Shown here: piece after piece, positions 38,270 through 50,104 of the stretch
How positions within the stretch are numbered: position 1 is the first letter of the stretch
Layout of the letters: each line of letters starts with the position of its first letter
From: Elephas maximus indicus
Lineage: Eukaryota > Chordata > Mammalia > Proboscidea > Elephantidae
Assembly: GCF_024166365.1 (NCBI RefSeq)
Contig: NC_064825.1
Location: 104,174,480 to 104,238,479 of the forward strand
Length of the DNA stretch: 64,000 nt
Direction: 5' to 3'
Made by a program: the position numbers and the translations under genes
The notes under the pieces: generated by a model
What the model saw: the letters and a program-made list of their open reading frames with translations, nothing else
Databases searched by the model: none
What the model was told of the DNA's origin: nothing

Positions 38270-39793
38270 ATTGTACTTCAGGGAAGATTTGCAGAACAAA
38301 CTACTTTCTCGTTAAACAGTTAGTTTACATATTGTTTTATGACATTGTTTGGCAAGCACATGGCATATCAATGTTCTCCCTTCTTCTCAACCTTGGGTTC
38401 CCTTTCACCAGCTTTCCTGTTCCCTCCTGCCTTCTAGTCCTTGCCCCTGGGCTTATGTGCCCCTTTTTCTTGTTTTGTTTTATGGGCCTGTCTAATCTTT
38501 GGCTGAAGGATGAACATCAGGAAAGACTTCATTACTAAGCTAAAATGGTGTTTGGGGGCCATACTCTTGGGGTTTCTCCAGACTCTGTCAGACCGGTAAG
38601 TCTGGTCTTTTTTTGTGAGTTACAATTTGGTTCTACATTTTCCTCCAGCTCTGCATGGGACCCTATATTGTGATCTCTGTCAGCTGTTGGTGGTGATAGC
38701 CGGAAACTGTCTAGTTGTACTGGACTCAGTCTGGTGAAGCCTGTGGTAGATGTGTTCTATAGGCCCTTTTGATCAATCTTTTCCTGTATTTTTAGTTTTC
38801 TTCATTCTCCCTTGCTTCTGAAGGGGTAAGACCAGTGGGGTATCTCAGATAGCCTCTCACAGGCTTTTAAGACTCCAGAAGCTACTCACAAAAGTAGAAT
38901 GTAGAATATTTTCTTTATAGACTGTGTTATGCCAACTGAACTAGATGTTCTCTGAGGCCATGGTCCCATGGCCCTCAGTCCAGCAATTCTGTCCCTCAGG
39001 GAGTTTGGATATGTCTATGGAACTTCCATGACGTAGCCTTGTACAAGTTGTGCTGGGTTTCCCAGTATTGTATACTGTCTTACCCTTGTTGTTGTTGTTA
39101 GGTGCCATCGAGTGAGTTCCGACTCATAGTGACCCTATGCACAACAGAACGAAACACTTCCCAGTCCTGAGCCATCCTTACAATCGTTGTTATGCTTGAG
39201 CTAATTGTTGCAGCCACTGTGTCAATCCACCTCATTGAGGGTCTTCCTCTTTTCCGCTGACCCTGTACTCTGCCAAGCATGATGTCCTTCTCCAGAGACT
39301 GATCCCTCCTGACAACATGTCCAAAGGATGTAAGATGCAGTCTCGCCATCCTTGCCTCTAAGGAGCATTCTGGCTGCACTTCTCTTCCAAGACAGATTTG
39401 TTCATTCTTTTGGCAGTCCATGGTATATTCAATATTCTTCGCCAACGCCACAATTCAAAGGCATCAACTCTTCTTCGGTTTTCCTTATTCATTGTCCAGC
39501 TTTCACATGCATATGATGTGATTGAAAATACCATGGCTTGGGTCAGGTGCACCTTAGTCTTCAGGGTGACATCTTTGCTCTTCAACACTTTAAATAGGTC
39601 CTTGGCAGCAGATTTGCCCAATGCAACGCGTCTTTTGATTTCTTGACTGCCGCTTCCATGGATGTTGATTGTGGATCCAAGTAAAATTAAATCCTTGATG
39701 ACTTCAATCTTTTCTCCATTTATCATGATGTTGCTTATTGGTCCAGTTGTGAGGATTTTTGTTTTCTTTATGTCGTGGTGTAATCCCTTAAGA
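38270..39793 (-). mobile_element. Chimeric insert: RTE 3' part joined to L1 3' end
   Basis: On the minus strand, about 700 bases of RTE (39790 to 39086, ending in GGTGCCATCGAGTGAGTTCC complement and a GTT repeat) run straight into about 820 bases of L1 3' UTR (39085 to 38270). A short T-rich end follows at 38264-38269. The whole lies inside L1 ORF2, between CAGTCTTTTTTA at 38259 and CAGTCTTTTTAA at 39794, which look like one target duplication. The RTE part encodes HVVRRDQSLEKDIMLG. Confidence 0.85.
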
Positions 39794-41412
39794 CAGTCTT
39801 TTTAACAAATGGTGCTGGCAAAACTGAACATCCACCTATGAAAAAACGAAACAGGACCCATAACTCACACCATACACAAAAACTAACTCAAAGTGGATCA
39901 AAGACCTAAATATAAAACCAAAAACTATAAAGATCAATGGTAGAGGTCCTAATACACGGCATTGACAAGATACAAACTATAACTAACAACACAAACTACA
40001 GAAGATGAACTAGGTAACTCAGCTCTTCTAAAAAGTAAACACTTATGCTCATAAAAAGACTTCACCAAAAGAGTAAAAAGAGAACCTACAGACTGGGAAA
40101 AATTTTTTGGCTATTACAAATCCAACAAAGGTCTAATCTCTGAATCTACAGGAAAACCCAACACCTTTACAACAAAAAGACAAATAATCCAATTAAAAAA
40201 TGGGCAAAGGAATTGAACAGACACTTCACCAAAGAAGACATTCAAGCTGCTAGCAGACACATGAGGAAATGCTTACGATCACTAGTCATTAGAGAAATGC
40301 AAATCAAAACCACAATGAGATACCATCTCACCCCGGCATTACTGGCAGGAATGAAAGTAACAGAAAATAACCAATGTTGGAGAGGCTGTCATGAGATTGG
40401 AACTCTTATGCGTTGCTGGTGGGGATGCAAAATGGTACAACCACTTTGGAAAATGACATAGCGCTTCCTTAAAAACCTAGAAACACCATACGATCCAGCA
40501 ATCTCACTCATAGGAATATATCCTGGAGAAATAAGAGCCATCACACGAATAGATATATGCACACCCATGTTCATTGCAGCATTGTTCATAATAGCAAAAA
40601 GATGGAAACAACCAAGATGGTCAACAGATGAGTGGATAAACAAATTATGGTACATACACACAGTGGAGTACTACCCAATGATAAAGAACACTGATGAATC
40701 TGGAAGGCATTATGCTGAGTGAAATAAGTCAATCACAAAAGGGCAAATATTGTATGAGACCACTACTATAAAAACTCAAGAAAAGGTTTACTCCCAAAAA
40801 GAAACAATTTTGATGGTTATGAGGGAGGGGAGAGGTGGGGATGAATAAACAGTAAGTAGACAATTTTTTTTTTTTAGACAATAGACAAGTGGGATCATAT
40901 TAGAGAGTCCCAGACAGAGCTGGAGAAAAATGTGGAACAAAATTCCAACTCACAAAAAAGGCCAGACTTACTGCCCTGACAGACGGGAAAAACCCTGAGA
41001 GTATGGCCCCCAGACATCTTTTTAGTTTAGTAATGAAGTCACTCCCGAAATTCACCTTTCAGCCAAAGATTAGACAGGCCCATAAAACAAAACGAGACTA
41101 AAGGGGCACACCAGCCCAGGAGCAATGACTAGAAGGAAGGAGGGGACAGGAATGCTTGTAATAGGGAACCCAAGGTTGAGAAAGGAGAGTGTTGACATGT
41201 CGTGGGTTTGTTAACCAATAATGTAAAACAATATGTGTACTAACTCTTTAATGAGCAGCTAGTTTGTTCTGTAAATCTTCATCTAAAGTACAGTTTAAAA
41301 AAAATACGTGTTTTGAGTTTTTTGTTATTGAAATGACAACATTCTTTATATATTCTAGGTGTAGGATATATATTTTCCAAATTTTATAAATACATATATA
41401 TATATACACACA

Positions 41413-41610
41413 CGTGGAGCTCTGGTGGCCTACTGGTTAACAGCTTGGCTATTAACCAAAAAGTCCTATAGATCATATAGGGTTGTTATGAGTGGAAATC
41501 CATGTGCCACCAGTGCTCCAAATCTGTTGCAATCGAGTCGATTCTGAATCATATATGTATATATGTATGTATATACATATGTATGTATACATATATACAT
41601 ATACATGTAA
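41413..41610. repeat. Opposed AfroSINE fragments between microsatellites
   Basis: A decayed plus-strand SINE piece (GGAGCTCTGGTGGCCTACTG) is followed by a minus-strand tail piece (GTTGCAATCGAGTCGATTCT). A TA/CA repeat lies on the left (41390-41412) and a TATG-type repeat on the right (about 41550-41610). Confidence 0.65.
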
Positions 41611-42360
41611 TGATTTCTCCTCTATTTTCTGAATGTGTTTGTGTAGGATTGGTATTACTTCTTCTTTAAAAATTTTGTGGAATTCACAAGTGTAGAGATC
41701 GAGTCTGGTGTTAACTTTTGATTAAGATTTTAACTACAAATACAATTTATTCAACTGATACAGGAGCTTTCAGGTTTTCTACTTTTTCTTCAGCCAGATT
41801 TTGTAATAAAAATGATTTTTTTCTAAATTTTCACATTTATGTGTTTAAATTTGTTCATATTTTATTATTATCCTCTTAATGCCTGGAGGATCTGTAATGA
41901 TGTATGCTCTTTCATTCTTGATGTGGGTAATTTATCTCTCTTCCTGTTTCTCTCATCTAGCAAAAGATTTATCAATTTTATTTGTCTTTTCAAAGAATCA
42001 GCTTGTCGTTTCACTGATTTTTGTATTTTTTAAACTGATTTTTGTTCTTATCTTTATTATATTCTGCCTTCTACTTATTTTCTGCTTATTTTCCTGGGTT
42101 CTTAAGTGAAAATCTTTGATCACATATATTAGACATTACTTCTTTTTCAATATATACATTTTATATTCAAATTTCTCTTTAAGAACTGCGTTTACTGATT
42201 CCCACAGGTTTAGATAGGTTGTGCTTTCAATTTAATTCAGTAGATTTTTTTTTTTGGTCTTTTTTTTTCTAAATTAAATTAAATGTAACACAATACAAAA
42301 TTCAACATTTTAACCATTTTAAAGTGTACAGTTCATTTTCATCTCCCACAGGAGAAAACC

Positions 42361-42543
42361 AAAACCAAAACAAAACAAAACAAAAAGCCAAACCCGTTGC
42401 CGTGGAGTCTATTCTGACTCATAGCGATCCTAAAGGACAGATTAGAACTGCCCCATAGAGTTTCTAAGGAGTGCCTGGTAAATTTGAACTGCTGGCCTTT
42501 TGGTTGGCAGCATAGCTCTTAACCACTATGCCACCAGGGTTTC
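42361..42543 (-). mobile_element. AfroSINE with A-rich AAAAC tail repeats
   Basis: A full minus-strand copy, starting on the plus strand with repeated CAAAA units. It is flanked by CCCACAGGAGAAAACC (42345-42360) and CCCACAGAAGAAACCC (42544-42559). Empty in unit A (near 14560). Confidence 0.92.
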
Positions 42544-42726
42544 CCCACAGAAGAAACCCTATACCAATTATGTAGTAACTCCCCATTCACTTGTTCTACC
42601 AAACCCTGGTAATCACGATGCCTCTTTTTACCTATAGGAAGTTGCCTATTCTGGACATCTCATTTAAATGGAATCATACAAATTTTGGCCTTTTGTGCTA
42701 GCCGTAGTTCATTTAGCATAGTGTTT

Positions 42727-42886
42727 TCAATGTTCATTCATGTTGTAGCATGTATCAGTACTTTGTAATTTTTAATGGATGAATAATATTTTACTGTTTT
42801 GGTTAGTATATCCATACAGTAAAATATTATTCATCCATTAAAAATTACAAAGTACTGATACATGCTACAACATGAATGAACATTGA
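42727..42886. repeat. Perfect 71-bp inverted repeat with 18-bp spacer
   Basis: Left arm 42727-42797 and right arm 42816-42886 are exact reverse complements, read base by base. The spacer is TTTGGTTAGTATATCCAT. The sequence is L1-derived. In unit A the same L1 has a single copy (about 14743-14823). Confidence 0.97.
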
Positions 42887-45565
42887 TACACTACATTTTG
42901 TTTATCTCTTCATAAATTATTGGACATTTAGGTTGTTTCTATCATTTGTCTATAAGTTTTTCTTTGAACTTTTGCTTTCAAATCTCTTTGAGTATATTCC
43001 TAGGAGTGAAATTAGTGGGTGAAATGGAAAATCTAGTTTAACTGTTTTTTTTTTTTTTTTGTACTTTAAATGAAGGATTACAGAACAAACTAGCTTCTCA
43101 TTAAACAGAACACATATTGGTTTGCAACATTGGTTACCAAACCCTCAACATATCAACACTCTCCCTTCTCGATCTTGGTTTCCCTTTTACCAGATTTCCT
43201 GTCCCCTCTGCCTTCTAGTCGTTGCCCCTGGGCTGGTGTGCCCCTTTTGTCTTGTTTTGTTTTATGGGCCTGTTTCATTTTTGGCTGAAGGGTGACCATC
43301 AGAAGTGACTTCATTACTGAGCTAAAATGATATCTGGGGATAATACTTTCGGTGTTTCTCCAGCCTCTGTCAGGCCAGTAAGTCTAGTCTTATTTTGTGA
43401 GTTAGAATCTTGTTCTACATTCTTCCACAGCTCTGTGCAGAACCCTCTATTGTGACCCCTGTATGAGCAGTCGGTTGTGGTAGCTGGGCACTATCTAGTT
43501 GTGCTGGACTCAGTCTGGTGGAGGCTGTGGTGGTTGTGATCCACTAGTCCTTTGGACTAATCTTTCCCTTGTGTCTTTAGTTTTTTCATTTTCCCTTGCT
43601 CCTGGCAGAGTGAGACCAGTGGACTACTGTAGATGGCCGCTTACAAGCTTTTAAGACCCCAGACACTATTAACCAAAGTAGAGTGTAGAGCATTTTCTTT
43701 ATAAATTGTGTTATGGCAATTGAGCTGGATGTTCCTGAGACCAGAGTCCCTACAGCCCTCAGCCCAGTAATTCATTCTCTGTTCTCTCAGGGAGTTTGGA
43801 CATGCCTTGTACAAGTTGTGCTGGCTTCCCCAGTATTGTGGACTGTCTTACCCTTCACCAAAGTTACTGCTTATCTATTGTCTATATAGTGTTTATCCAT
43901 CCCCACTCTTCCCCCTCCCTCTTAACCATCAAAGATTGCTTCTTTTTATGTGTAAACCTTTTCATAAGTTTTTATACTAATGGTTTCATACAATACTTGT
44001 CCTTTTTTGATTGACTTATTCCACTTAGCATAATGCCCCCCGAATTCATTCATGTTGTGAAATGCTACAGATTCATTGCTGTTTATCACTGTGTAGAGCT
44101 CCATTGTATGAAGGTACCATAGTTTCTTTATCCATTCATCTTTTGATGGGCATCTAGGTTGTTCCCATCTTTTTGCTATTGTGAACAGTGCTGCAATGAA
44201 CATGGGCGTGCATATTCATTCATTCATGTGACAACTCATATTCCTAGAAGTGGGATTGCTGGATTGTATGGTATTTCCATTTCTAGCTTTCTAAGGAAGG
44301 GCCATATCGTTTTCCAAAATGGTTGTACTGATTTGCATTCCTACTAGCTGTGTATAAGAATACGAATCTCTTGGCAGCCCCTCCAATATTTGTTGTTTTC
44401 TGGTTTTTCTTGATGCGTGTGGGCAAAGCCAGGGTGAGATGGTGTCTCATGGTGGTTTTGATTTGCATTTCTCTAATGGCTAGTGACTGCAAGAATTTCC
44501 TCATGTGTCCGTTAGCCACTTGAAAGTCTTCTTTGGTGAAGTGTCTGTTCAATTCCTTTGCCTATTTTTAAATTGAATTATTTGTCTTCTTGTTGTGGAG
44601 GTGTTGGATTTCCCCGTAGATTTTAGAGATTAGATCTTTGTAGTATTTCTCATAGCTAAAATTTTTTCCCAGTCTGTAGGTTCTTTTTTTACTCTTTTGG
44701 TGAAATCTTTTGATGAGTGTAAGAGTTTAATTTTTAGAAGATCCCAGTTATTTAGCTTATATTCTGTAGTTTCTGTGTCGTTAGTTATGATTCGTATCCT
44801 GTCAATGCTGTGTATTAGGGCCTCTAGCATTGACCCTATTTTTTCTCCTATGATCTTTGTAGTTTTTGGTTTTCTATTTAGGTCTTTGATCAATTTGAAG
44901 TTAGTTTTTGTGTGTGGTGTGGGGTATTGGTCCTGTTCCATTTTTTTTGCAAATGGACATCTAGTTTTGCTAGCACCATTTGTTAAAAAGACTGTCTTCT
45001 CCCCATTTGATAGACTTTGGGCCCTTGTCAAAAATCAGGTGACTATAGGTGCGTGGATTTACATCTGGGTTCTCAGTCCTCTTCCATTGGGCAATGTATC
45101 CGTCACTGTAGCAGTACCAGGCTGTTTTGACTACTGTAGCTGTATAGTGGGTTGTGAGGGCAGGTAGTGCAAGTCCTCGTACCTTATTCTTCTTCAACAG
45201 TGCTTTACTTATCTGGGACCTCTTCCCTTTCCATATAAAGTTAATGATTAATTTTTTCATCTCCCCTAAAGAATGTTGTTTTTTGGGTCAAGATTGCATT
45301 ATATTTGTAGATTGTTTTGGGTAGAATTGTCATTTTCACAATGTTGGGTCTACCTATTCATGAGCATGGTATATTTACCCATTTATGTAGATCTCTTTTC
45401 GTTTCTAGCAGTAGTGTTTTGCAGTTTTGTTTGTGTAGGTCTTTTGCATCCTTGGTTAGATTTATTTTTTTAGGGGCTATTATAAACGGTATTGTTTCCT
45501 GATTTCCTTTTTGTCATTTTCTTTATAGGAATCCAATTGATTTTTGTATGTTTATCTTGTATCCT

Positions 45566-47396
45566 TCTGTTCAGTTCTTTTACTGAACAGAAGATTTCAA
45601 AGGCCATCTCAGGAAGACAAAGTAAAGTATTATAATGATATATGCAAAGAGCTGCAGATGGAAAACCAAAAGGGAAGAACACGCTCGGCGTTTCTCAAGC
45701 TGAAAGAATTGAAGAAAAAATTCAAGCCCCGAGTTGCAGTACTGAAGGATTCCATGGGGAAAATATTAAACGACGCAGGAAGCATCAAAAGAAGATGGAA
45801 GGAATACACAGAGTCATTATACCAAAAAGAATTAGTCGATGTTCAACCATCTCAAGAGGTGGCATATGATCAGGAACTGATGGTACTGAAGGAAGAAGTC
45901 CAAGCAGCTCTGAAGGCATTGGTGAGAAACAAGGCTCCAGGAATTGATGGAATATCAATTGAGATGTTTCAACAAACAGATGCAGTGCTGGAGGTGCTCA
46001 CTCGTCTATGCCAAGAAATATGGAAGACAGCTTGCTGGTCAACTGACTGCAAGAGATCCATATTTATGCCTATTCCCAAGAAAGGTGATACAACCGAATG
46101 TGGAAATTATAGAATAATATCATTAATATTGCATGCAAGCAAAATTATGCTGAAGATCATTCAAAACGGTTGCCGCAGTATATCAACAGGGAACTGCCAG
46201 AAATTCAGGCCGGTTTCAGAAGAGAACGTGGAACCAGGGATATCATTGCTGATGTCAGATGGATCCTGGCTGAAAGCAGAGAATACCAGAAGGATGTTTA
46301 CCTGTGTTTTATTGACTATGCAAAGGCATTCGACTGTGTGGATCATAACAAATTATGGATAACATTGCGAAGAATGGGAATTCCAGAACACTTAATTGTG
46401 CTCATGAGAAACTTTTACATAGATCAAGAGGCAGTTGTTTGGACAGAACAAGGGGATACTGATTGGTTTAAAGTCAGGAAAGGTGTGTGTCAGGGTGTAT
46501 TCTTTCATCACACCTATTCGGTCTGTATGCTGAGCAAATAATCCGAGAAGCTAGACTATATGAAGAAGAACGGGGCATCAGGATTGGAGGAAGACTCATT
46601 AACAGCCTGCACTATGCAGATGACAGAACCTTGCTTGCTGAAAGTGAAGAGAACTTGAAGCACTTACTAATGAAGATCAAAGACCACAGCCTTCATTTTA
46701 GATGGCACCTGAACATAAAGAAAACAAAAATCCTCACAACTGGACACATGAGCAACATCATGATAAATGGAGAAAAGATTGAAGTTGTCAAGGATTTCAT
46801 TTTACTTGGATCCACAATCAACAGCCATGGAAGAGGCAGTCAAGAAATCAAAACCCAATGCATTGCATTGGGTAAATCTGCTGCCAAGGACCTCTTTAAA
46901 GTGTTGAAGAGCAAAGATGTCACCATGAAGACTAAGGTGTGCTTGACCCAAGCCATGGTATTTCAATCACATCATATGCATGTGAAAGCTGGACAATGAG
47001 TAAGGAAGACCGAAGAAGAATTGACACCTTCGAATTGTGGTGTTGGTGAAGAATATCGAATATACCATGGACTGCTAGAAGAATGAACAAATCTGTCTTA
47101 GAAGAAGTACAGCCAGAATGCTCCTTAGAAGCAAGGATTGCAAGACTGCGTCTTACATCCTTTGGACATGTTGTCAGGAGGGATCAGTCCGTGGAGAAGG
47201 ACATCATGCTTGGCAGAGTACAGGGTCAGTGGAAAAGAGGAAGACCGTCAACGAGGTGGATTGACACAGTGGCTGCAACAATGAGCTCAAGCATAACAAC
47301 GATTGTAAGGATGGCTCAGGACCGGGCAGTATTTTGTTCTGTTGTGCATAGGTTGGTTATGAGTCAGGACCGATTCGACGGCACCTAACAGCAACA
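45566..47396 (+). mobile_element. 5'-truncated RTE LINE with RT domain and inverted 5' tip
   Basis: Translated pieces cover the region before RT, RT and the C-terminal domain: KNKAPGIDGIS, FIDYAKAFDCVDHNKLW, YADD near 46615 and KRGRPSTRWIDT near 47240. Several shifts and stops break the ORF, but YADD is intact. It sits inside a minus-strand L1, flanked by ATCTTGTATCCT (45554-45565) and ATCTTGCATCCT (47397-47408). Its first 17 bases are an inverted copy of its own sequence. Confidence 0.9.
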
Positions 47397-49416
47397 ATCT
47401 TGCATCCTGCTAATCTGCTGAATCTTTCTGTTAGTTCCAGTAGCTTTTTTGTGGAAACTTTGGGTTTTCTATGTATAGTATCATATCATCCACAAATAGG
47501 GACAGTTTTACTTCTTCATTACCAATTTGGACGCCCTTTATTCATTTCTCTTGCCTTATTGCTCTAACTAGGACTTCCAGGACAATGTTAAATAAGAGTG
47601 GTAATAAAAGGCATTTGTGCCTTGTTTCTGTTCTCAAGGGAAATGTTTTAGCGTCTCTCTATTAAGAATGATATTGGCTGTTGGTGTTGTATAGATGCCT
47701 TTTTTTATGTTGAGGAATTTCCCCTCTATACTTATTTTATTGAGAGTGTTTATCAGGAGTGTGTGTTGGATTTTGTCAAATGCCTTTTTCTGTGCCGATT
47801 GAGATGATCATGTCATTCTTTTCTTTTATGTGGCAAATTATGTTGATTGATTTTCTAATGTTGAACCGTGCTTGCATACCTGATAAGAATTCCACTTGGT
47901 TGTGGTGTATTATTTTTTTTGATATGATGCTGAATTATATTGGCTAGAATTTTGTTGAGAATTTTTGCATCTATATTTGTGAGAGATATTGATCTATAAT
48001 TTTTTTGTGTGTGTGTGTGTGGTATCCTTGCCTGGATTTGCTATCAGGTTTATGCTGGCTTCATAGAATGAATTCAGAAGCGTTCCTTACTTTTCTATGA
48101 TCTGAAATAGTTTGAGCAGTACTGGTGTGAACTCTTCCGTGAATGTTTGGTAGAATTCTCCAGTGAAGCCATCTGAGCCAGGGCATTTTGGGGGTGGGGG
48201 GGAGGATTTTATTTATTTAATTAATTTTATTACCTTCTCAATCTCTTCTTGTTATAGGTCTGCTCAGATTTTCAACCTCATTTCGTGTTAGTTTGGGTAG
48301 GTAGTGTGTTTCTAGAAATTTGTCCATTTCCTCTATGTTTTCAAATTTTTTAGAATGTAGTTTTTCATAGTACTCAGTTATGATCTTTTTGTTTCAGTTT
48401 GGTCTGTTGTAATGTCCCCCATTTCATTTTTTATTTTGGTTATTTGTGTCTTCTGTTTTTCTTTTGTCAGTTTGGCCAGGGGTTTATCGATTTTGTTGGT
48501 CTTTTTTTTTAAAGAGCGAACTTTTGATTTTATTGATTCTTTCTATTTTTTTCTATTCTCTATTTCATTTATTTCTGCTATCATCTTTATTTTTTCCTTT
48601 CTTCTGGTGGCTGTGGGCCTCTTTTGCTGTTCTCTTACTGCTTGTTCAAGTTGTGTAGCTAATGTCTTAATTTTGTCCCTTTTTCTTTCTTCACGTTTGC
48701 GTCTATTGCTATAAATTGACCTCTGAGCACTGTCTTTGCTTCGTCCCAAAGGTTTGGTATGATGTGTTTTCATTCTCCTTTGATTCTAAGAATTTTTTTA
48801 TTCCATTTTTGATTTCTTCTATTACCCAGGGGTTTTTAATCAGAGTATTATTCAGCTTCCATGTACTGGATTTGTTTTTCTTGCACTTCCTGTTGTTAAT
48901 TTCTACTTTGGTGGCATTGAGGTCAGAGAAGATACTTTGTATTATTTCAATGTCTTGGATTTTGTTGAGGGTTGCTCTGTGGCCTAAGATGTGGTCTATT
49001 CTGGAGAATGTTCCGTGTGCATTGGAAGAGAATGTGTCATTTGCTGCAGCTGGGTGGAGTGTTTGATATATGTCCGTGAGATCAAGTTGACAGATTGTGG
49101 TGTTTAGGTATCCTGTATCTTTCTTGAGTTTCTTTCTAGATGTTCTGTCCTTTAACAAGAGTGGTGTGTTGAAGTCTCCTGTTATTATTACGGAACTGTT
49201 AATTCCTTTTTTCAGTTTTGTTAGAGTTTGTTTTATGTATTTTGGAGCTCTTTTTTGGGTGCATGGATATTTATTATGGTTATGTCTTCATGATGGATTG
49301 TCCCTTTAATCATTATATAACACCTTTTGTCTTTAAGGTGTATTTTGCTTTAAATTCTCATTTATCTGAGATTAGTATTGCCACTCCTGCTTTTTTTTGT
49401 AGCTGTTCGCTTGATA

Positions 49417-49680
49417 GAAACCCTGGTGGCATAGTGGTTAAGTGCTACAGCTGCTAACCAAAGGGTTGGCAGTTCAAGTCCACCAGGCGCTCCTTGGAAA
49501 CTCTACGGGGCAGTTCAACTCTGTCTTACAGGGCTGCTATGAGTTGGAAACTCTGTGGGGCAGTTCTACTCTGTCCTATAGGGTTGCTATGAGTCGGAAT
49601 CAACTTGATGGCACTGGGTTTTTTTTGGGATGAGTTGGAATCAACTCGACGGCACTTGGTTTGGTTTTTGGTTTTGGTTT
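49417..49680 (+). mobile_element. AfroSINE with repeated tail module
   Basis: The head is AAACCCTGGTGGCATAGTGG with a B box at GTTCAAGTCC. The body segment GGAAACTCTRYGGGGCAGTT to CTATGAGT appears twice in tandem, and the terminal GAGTYGGAATCAACTYGA module follows once more. GCTTGATA at 49409-49416 and 49681-49688 is the target duplication. Confidence 0.9.
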
Positions 49681-50104
49681 GCTTGATAAATTTTTTTCAT
49701 CCTTTGGTTTTTAATAAATTTATGTCTTTGTTTCTAAGCCATGTCTCCTGTAGACAGCATATTGATAGATCATATTTTGTTTTGTTTTGTTAATCCATAC
49801 AGTCACTCTCTGTCTCTTTCTCGGTACATTTAGGCCCTTTACATTTATTGTAATTATTGATATGTCTGTGTTTATTGCTCTCATTTTGTAGTACTTTTTG
49901 TATTGCTTTGTGTTTTGGTGCTGACGTATTCTTTGTTCCTTTTGTTTGTGGATTCTTTTTTCATTTCTTTTGTTTTGTTTTTACTGAGACTATGTTTTTC
50001 TTTATTTCAATGAGTAGGTTTGTTACCTGTCTTTGCGCTTATCTTGAATTTTACCCTTATGTTCCTAAGTTTGAACAAGTCTTTTATTACTTGGTAATAA
50101 TGGT

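Larger units (their letters stand above)
35194..40740 (+). pseudogene. L1 ORF2 remnant (endonuclease, RT, C-terminus)
   Basis: An ATG at 35194 begins the MTAKNSHLSIIT-like ORF2 start. Open pieces at 35419-35679 (endonuclease), 36394-36702 and 36624-37232 (RT), and 37800-38249 and 40213-40461 (C-terminal part) lie in order but in different frames. A SINE and an RTE-L1 chimera interrupt it. A 48-bp inverted duplication sits at 37730-37853. Confidence 0.85.
32283..41305 (+). mobile_element. Nearly full-length L1 LINE carrying nested insertions
   Basis: Without the inserted SINE (37234-37401) and the chimeric RTE-L1 (38270-39793) it is about 7.3 kb. The 5' UTR spans 32283-33718 and contains pyrimidine-rich blocks. 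ORF1 remains near 33719-34300, starting MSRQQTISKHTKK, followed by a coiled-coil-rich part. ORF2 remains from 35194 to about 40740, with endonuclease GDFNTPLS near 35630, [21 protein letters not shown] near 36740 and FADN in place of FADD near 37480. The 3' UTR ends at 41305 in a short A run. AAGTACTTTTGAG at the left and ATACGTGTTTTGAG at the right suggest target duplication. It is broken by many stops and frame shifts and split the old L1 of unit B. Confidence 0.92.
41306..43044 (-). mobile_element. Old L1 LINE, unit B continuation
   Basis: It aligns by eye with 12430-15000 of unit A, for example the TTCTGAAATAGTTTGTGTAG-like stretch near 41630. It resumes directly after the L1 at 32283-41305. 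It contains paired SINE fragments with microsatellites (41413-41610), a SINE (42361-42543) and a perfect inverted repeat (42727-42886). Confidence 0.75.
43045..50104 (-). mobile_element. 5'-truncated L1 LINE, minus strand, with nested RTE and SINE
   Basis: The 3' end is marked by a T run at 43045-43060. It is followed by 3' UTR to about 43960 and ORF2 in reverse to about 50100. An RTE (45566-47396) and a SINE (49417-49680) are inserted. About 5 kb of L1 remains. Minus-strand reading gives ORF2 C-terminal text near 44000-45260 (FIWKGKRSQISKALLKK) and endonuclease text near 48700-49160 (LDLTDIYQTLHP). Frames are broken throughout. Confidence 0.88.

Noticed and set aside
46170-46541. Possible functional host gene from RTE reverse transcriptase
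   Set aside because: The frame is one of several broken pieces of an RTE inserted in an L1. There is no sign of purifying selection or of a host promoter.
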